Below, piece after piece: positions 5,432-7,766 of a stretch of DNA of 7,766 nucleotides; within the stretch, counting starts at the first letter, position 1; each line of letters begins with the position of its first letter. The DNA lies in assembly GCA_964293305.1 (NCBI GenBank), contig CAXYYO010000064.1, positions 1 to 7,766 on the forward strand. Direction: 5' to 3'. The notes beneath the pieces were generated by a model. The model did not search any database. It worked only from the letters and a program-made list of their open reading frames with translations, and was not told the DNA's origin. This DNA comes from CALAGJ01 sp964293305 (GTDB lineage: Bacteria > Bacteroidota > Bacteroidia > Chitinophagales > Chitinophagaceae). Made by a program: the position numbers and the translations under genes.

Positions 5432-7264
5432 TTAATATCCATGTAGAGATGACCCTTTTTCAAAAAGTTTATCAATTTTTTTAATAACTTGATTATCCAT
5501 TTCAAGTACAGGTGCATGATGTGGTTTAATACGTGCATCTAATATCAACGGCCCTTTGCAACCCCAATGCTTAAAACTTGTACTGGCAGCTACTCCATAT
5601 ATATCATGTGATGGGTTTGTTCTTGTAAAGCTAACCCATAAAAAATTATTCAATGTTTTTGCTGTAAACGATGCATCATCGCAAAGAACAATCAAGGGTA
5701 TTGAGTGCAGTTCATTGGTGTATTGTTGCAAGTAGGTGGTGAGGTACTCCAATTGCTTAGCAGCCTGCTCATAGTTTGTAAATGCTTCTGTTTGAATACA
5801 CACTACACCGGGCATTGCAAGCGCAGCTTGCCGTATCAGCTGATTATTGATTAATCCATTCGGTATAGCATCAGAAAGTGTTCTTATAACAGGACCATAA
5901 GCTGCCATCACAACTTTACTTCCTTTATTGAGTCCAGAGCCTGAATAATCTAAAGTGTCAATGGTAGTATTTGTATAAAAATGAATATCCCTTTCCCAGT
6001 CAATTCTTTGCAACATATAGGCAAGAAACTGCTTGCTGTCAGATGCCTTTACAGCACCATCAAAAGGAGCCGTAATCCATAAAAATTTTGCAAGGCTTAA
6101 TTGTCCGGTACCAAGTATATGATTGGCTATGGTAAGTATTTCACCGGGCTGTTGGGTTGGACTATAGGGTGTATATCTTTCACTACCCACAGCAAATAAT
6201 AAGGGATGAACACCTGCGGCATCTACCGCATGTACTTCTTTTAATCCGGGTATTTCTTGCTCTATTGCATTCCCAGTCAGTTCATGTATAAGTGCACCAA
6301 AACTGGTATCTTCTTGTGGTGGCCTACCCACAACAGTAAAAGGCCATATTGCATTTTTTCGGGCATATACTTTGTGCACTTGCATTACAGGAAAATCATG
6401 TTTTAAACTATAATATCCGAGGTGATCTCCAAATGGCCCTTCGGGCAATACTTCGTTGTTGATAACAGACCCTGTTATTACAAAATCAGCATCAGTACTC
6501 AGGCAGTATCCGTCTTTATATTTATACCTAAATCTTCTACCACCAATAAGGCCTGCAAAAGTTAGTTCACTCATCCCTTCGGGCAATGGCATAACAGCTG
6601 CAAGACTATGTGAGGGTGGACCTCCGGCAAATACACTCACTTTAAGCGGTATGTTTTTTTTAGTAGCAATGGTCTGGTGCACACCAATCCCCCTGTGCAA
6701 CTGATAATGTAAGCCAATTGTTTTATTGGTTTCATAATCATTTCCGGTAAGTTGAATCCTATACATACCCAGGTTGCTGCCGAAAATACCTGGCTTTTCA
6801 GCATTTTCTGTATACACTTGTGGTAGAGTTACGAATGCTCCGCCATCATTTGGCCAGTGTTTAATAAGTGGTATATCCTTTATTTGAATAAGATCAAACT
6901 GTGGATGATAAATTGGATTTTTTAGCGGCAGTGCCGATGCTGCAATACCTGCTGCATACAATGCTTTTATTGGATTTTTTAATAATGCTACTGGATTTTT
7001 TCTATACTGAATCAGATACTGCACCGCATTAAACCGGTTTTGAAAAATGAACTTACTCCTTTCAAGTGTGCCAAATAAATTTGACACGGCACGATATTTA
7101 CAACCCTTAATGTTTTCAAATAAAAGTGCCGGACCAGCTTGCTCAAATATCCGTAAATGAATAGCAGACATTTCTAAATTTGAATCCACTTCTTCTTTAA
7201 TGCGTATCAAATGCCCATGCTTTTCTAAATGGAGCACACATTCCTCCATACTTCTATAAATCAT
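5432..7264 (-). CDS. ubiD: UbiD-family prenylated-FMN decarboxylase (610 aa)
   Basis: UbiD enzymes decarboxylate aromatic or unsaturated acids using prenylated FMN made by UbiX. Numbering from the ATG at 7264, the protein opens MIYRSMEECVLHLEKHGHLI. It has the family core GSNLGMYRIQL at about 162-172, LHRGIG at 189-194, the catalytic-region motif LPEGPFGDHLGYYS at 273-286 with its acidic residues, and VVGRPPQEDTSFG at 311-323. Near the C-terminus are VSFTRTNPSHDI (544-555) and KGPLILDA (571-578). At 610 aa it is longer than E. coli UbiD (about 497 aa) and closer to the longer menaquinone-associated members; this subgroup call is from memory of lengths. The frame extends upstream to a TTG at 7315, but the family N-terminus aligns with 7264. 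No ubiX or quinone gene is visible, so the substrate is unresolved. A strong terminator follows. Confidence 0.9.
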   Translation of the reverse strand: MIYRSMEECVLHLEKHGHLIRIKEEVDSNLEMSAIHLRIFEQAGPALLFENIKGCKYRAVSNLFGTLERSKFIFQNRFNAVQYLIQYRKNPVALLKNPIKALYAAGIAASALPLKNPIYHPQFDLIQIKDIPLIKHWPNDGGAFVTLPQVYTENAEKPGIFGSNLGMYRIQLTGNDYETNKTIGLHYQLHRGIGVHQTIATKKNIPLKVSVFAGGPPSHSLAAVMPLPEGMSELTFAGLIGGRRFRYKYKDGYCLSTDADFVITGSVINNEVLPEGPFGDHLGYYSLKHDFPVMQVHKVYARKNAIWPFTVVGRPPQEDTSFGALIHELTGNAIEQEIPGLKEVHAVDAAGVHPLLFAVGSERYTPYSPTQQPGEILTIANHILGTGQLSLAKFLWITAPFDGAVKASDSKQFLAYMLQRIDWERDIHFYTNTTIDTLDYSGSGLNKGSKVVMAAYGPVIRTLSDAIPNGLINNQLIRQAALAMPGVVCIQTEAFTNYEQAAKQLEYLTTYLQQYTNELHSIPLIVLCDDASFTAKTLNNFLWVSFTRTNPSHDIYGVAASTSFKHWGCKGPLILDARIKPHHAPVLEMDNQVIKKIDKLFEKGSSLHGY

Positions 7265-7312
7265 ATTAAAAATTTGTAATACAATAAATGTATCAAATGA
7301 TGGCTGAGAGAA

Positions 7313-7320
7313 CAAATTTA
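7313..7320 (-). promoter_or_regulatory. Candidate -7 element upstream of ubiD
   Basis: TAAATTTG at 7320-7313 matches TAnnTTTG and would start transcription near 7306, about 40 bases before the chosen ubiD ATG. The matching -33 element is not convincing: the nearest TTTG (7336-7333) is only 12 bases away. If real, it also argues against the TTG start at 7315, which it overlaps. Confidence 0.35.
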
Positions 7321-7464
7321 GTTTTATATATTCAAAGTAAAATTCTCTGTAAATAATTAGAACAGTTATTGATTTTAAATTGTTGCATATTATGAGTTAT
7401 CGAAATAAATTGATATGCCTATCCTCCCTTTCTTCCCAAAAAATTCGAGGCACTATCATTTGCA

Positions 7465-7503
7465 AAAGGTTTTATGGGTGCTTGCGGCTATTTCAAAACC
7501 TTT
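7465..7503. repeat. Perfect 9-base inverted repeat
   Basis: AAAGGTTTT (7465-7473) and AAAACCTTT (7495-7503) are exact reverse complements separated by 21 bases. No long T-run follows on either side, so a terminator role is weak. It could be a protein-binding site or part of a larger folded element with the next hairpin. Confidence 0.5.
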
Positions 7504-7512
7504 ACAACCTAA

Positions 7513-7545
7513 CACTCGCTTTGGCGGGTGATTTAGATTTACCCG
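7513..7545. repeat. Hairpin with an overlapping alternative stem
   Basis: CACTCGC (7513-7519) can pair with GCGGGTG (7524-7530) across a TTTG loop, with one G-U pair if transcribed rightwards. The right arm can instead pair as CGGGT (7525-7529) with ACCCG (7541-7545) across an 11-base loop. The two stems exclude each other. No function is evident. Confidence 0.4.
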
Positions 7546-7641
7546 AGATTTAAAAAATATACCCCACTGAATCCGCTACACAATTTTCAGCCTCCAGTTG
7601 CTGTAAGAATTTTTGGAACAACTTTCACCGGAAAAAAGCAG

Positions 7642-7678
7642 ATTTTTTTATTTACCCCTTCGGGGAATGATAACGCAC
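7642..7678 (+). repeat. Short dispersed repeat with TTC-loop hairpin, copy B
   Basis: A run of seven T, then ATTTA, a CCCC-TTC-GGGG hairpin (7655-7665) and AATGATAACGCAC. It matches copy A (2181-2216) at about 30 positions with one inserted base, same orientation. The two copies keep a G/C stem around the same TTC loop although neighbouring bases differ. Translated frames do not correspond between the copies, so conservation looks non-coding. Confidence 0.5.
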
Positions 7679-7766
7679 TATAACAAAATAAATTTCAGCG
7701 ATATAAATAAACAACCAGTATCATCTTTTTTATACAAGGATCACCATCAGATGAAAAAAAGCGGAG

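Larger units (their letters stand above)
7321..7766. other. Gene-poor region upstream of ubiD
   Basis: About 450 bases without a recognisable gene. The first 110 bases are AT-rich. From about 7430 the composition is more balanced and several inverted repeats appear (separate entries), followed by the dispersed repeat at 7642-7678. A 53-codon open frame on the plus strand (7392-7553, starting MSYRNKLICLSS) and a start-less open stretch in another frame (7537-7683) exist. Neither resembles a family I know, and both could be chance or remnants. The last 16 bases could begin a plus-strand gene (ATG AAA AAA AGC at 7751), but too little is visible. Confidence 0.5.

Noticed and set aside
6421..6595. 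Two CCTTCGGGCAAT-like segments resembling the core of the dispersed repeat
   Set aside because: Both encode LPEG motifs of the UbiD protein (LPEGPFGDH and PLPEGMS) and lack the T-run and tail of the intergenic copies.
7265..7315. TTG start that would lengthen the UbiD protein by 17 residues
   Set aside because: UbiD relatives begin with a short Met-x-Tyr-x-Ser stretch matching the ATG at 7264, and the TTG overlaps a candidate promoter element.
7751..7766. Possible start of a plus-strand gene (ATG AAA AAA AGC)
   Set aside because: Only five codons are inside the window and no convincing promoter precedes it, so it cannot be told from chance.

Overview
The window comes from the Bacteroidota, probably Chitinophagales. 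Every confident gene is on the minus strand, Shine-Dalgarno sites are absent with A/T-rich stretches before the start codons, and one clear TTTG / TAnnTTTG promoter of the Bacteroidota primary sigma factor type sits ahead of rplK. This placement is inferred from promoter style, gene style and protein character, not from a database comparison.

Reading in the direction of transcription (right to left): positions 7766-7265 carry no confident gene but hold inverted repeats and one copy of a short hairpin-containing repeat. Next is a long UbiD-family decarboxylase gene (7264-5432), closed by a strong rho-independent terminator (5382-5413). After a 294-base AT-rich gap comes a full-length uvrA-type gene (5137-2270), encoding the damage-recognition ATPase of nucleotide excision repair. 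A 247-base gap then holds a second copy of the short repeat and the promoter of the ribosomal cluster. The rest is the L11-L1-L10-L7/L12 stalk cluster: rplK (2022-1579), rplA (1532-837), rplJ (762-235) and the first 46 codons of rplL (139 to the window edge). rpoB and rpoC would be expected just beyond the left edge.

The stalk genes work together. L11 and L10 bind the GTPase-associated centre of 23S rRNA, L10 anchors several L7/L12 dimers, and L1 forms the opposite stalk. The spacers before rplJ and before rplL can both fold. The one before rplJ has two competing hairpins, which fits the known habit of L10 operons of regulating themselves through an mRNA leader. The cluster starts from its own promoter directly after uvrA, with no secE-nusG upstream, unlike the commonest bacterial order.

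I see no phage, insertion sequence, CRISPR array, RNA gene, toxin-antitoxin pair or defence locus. This is essentially a housekeeping window, and I cannot support a claim of a new biological system. The points that merit a second look are the switch-like rplJ leader, the paired intergenic repeat, the unusual UvrA zinc module with a nearby in-frame duplication, and the structured gene-poor stretch at the right end.
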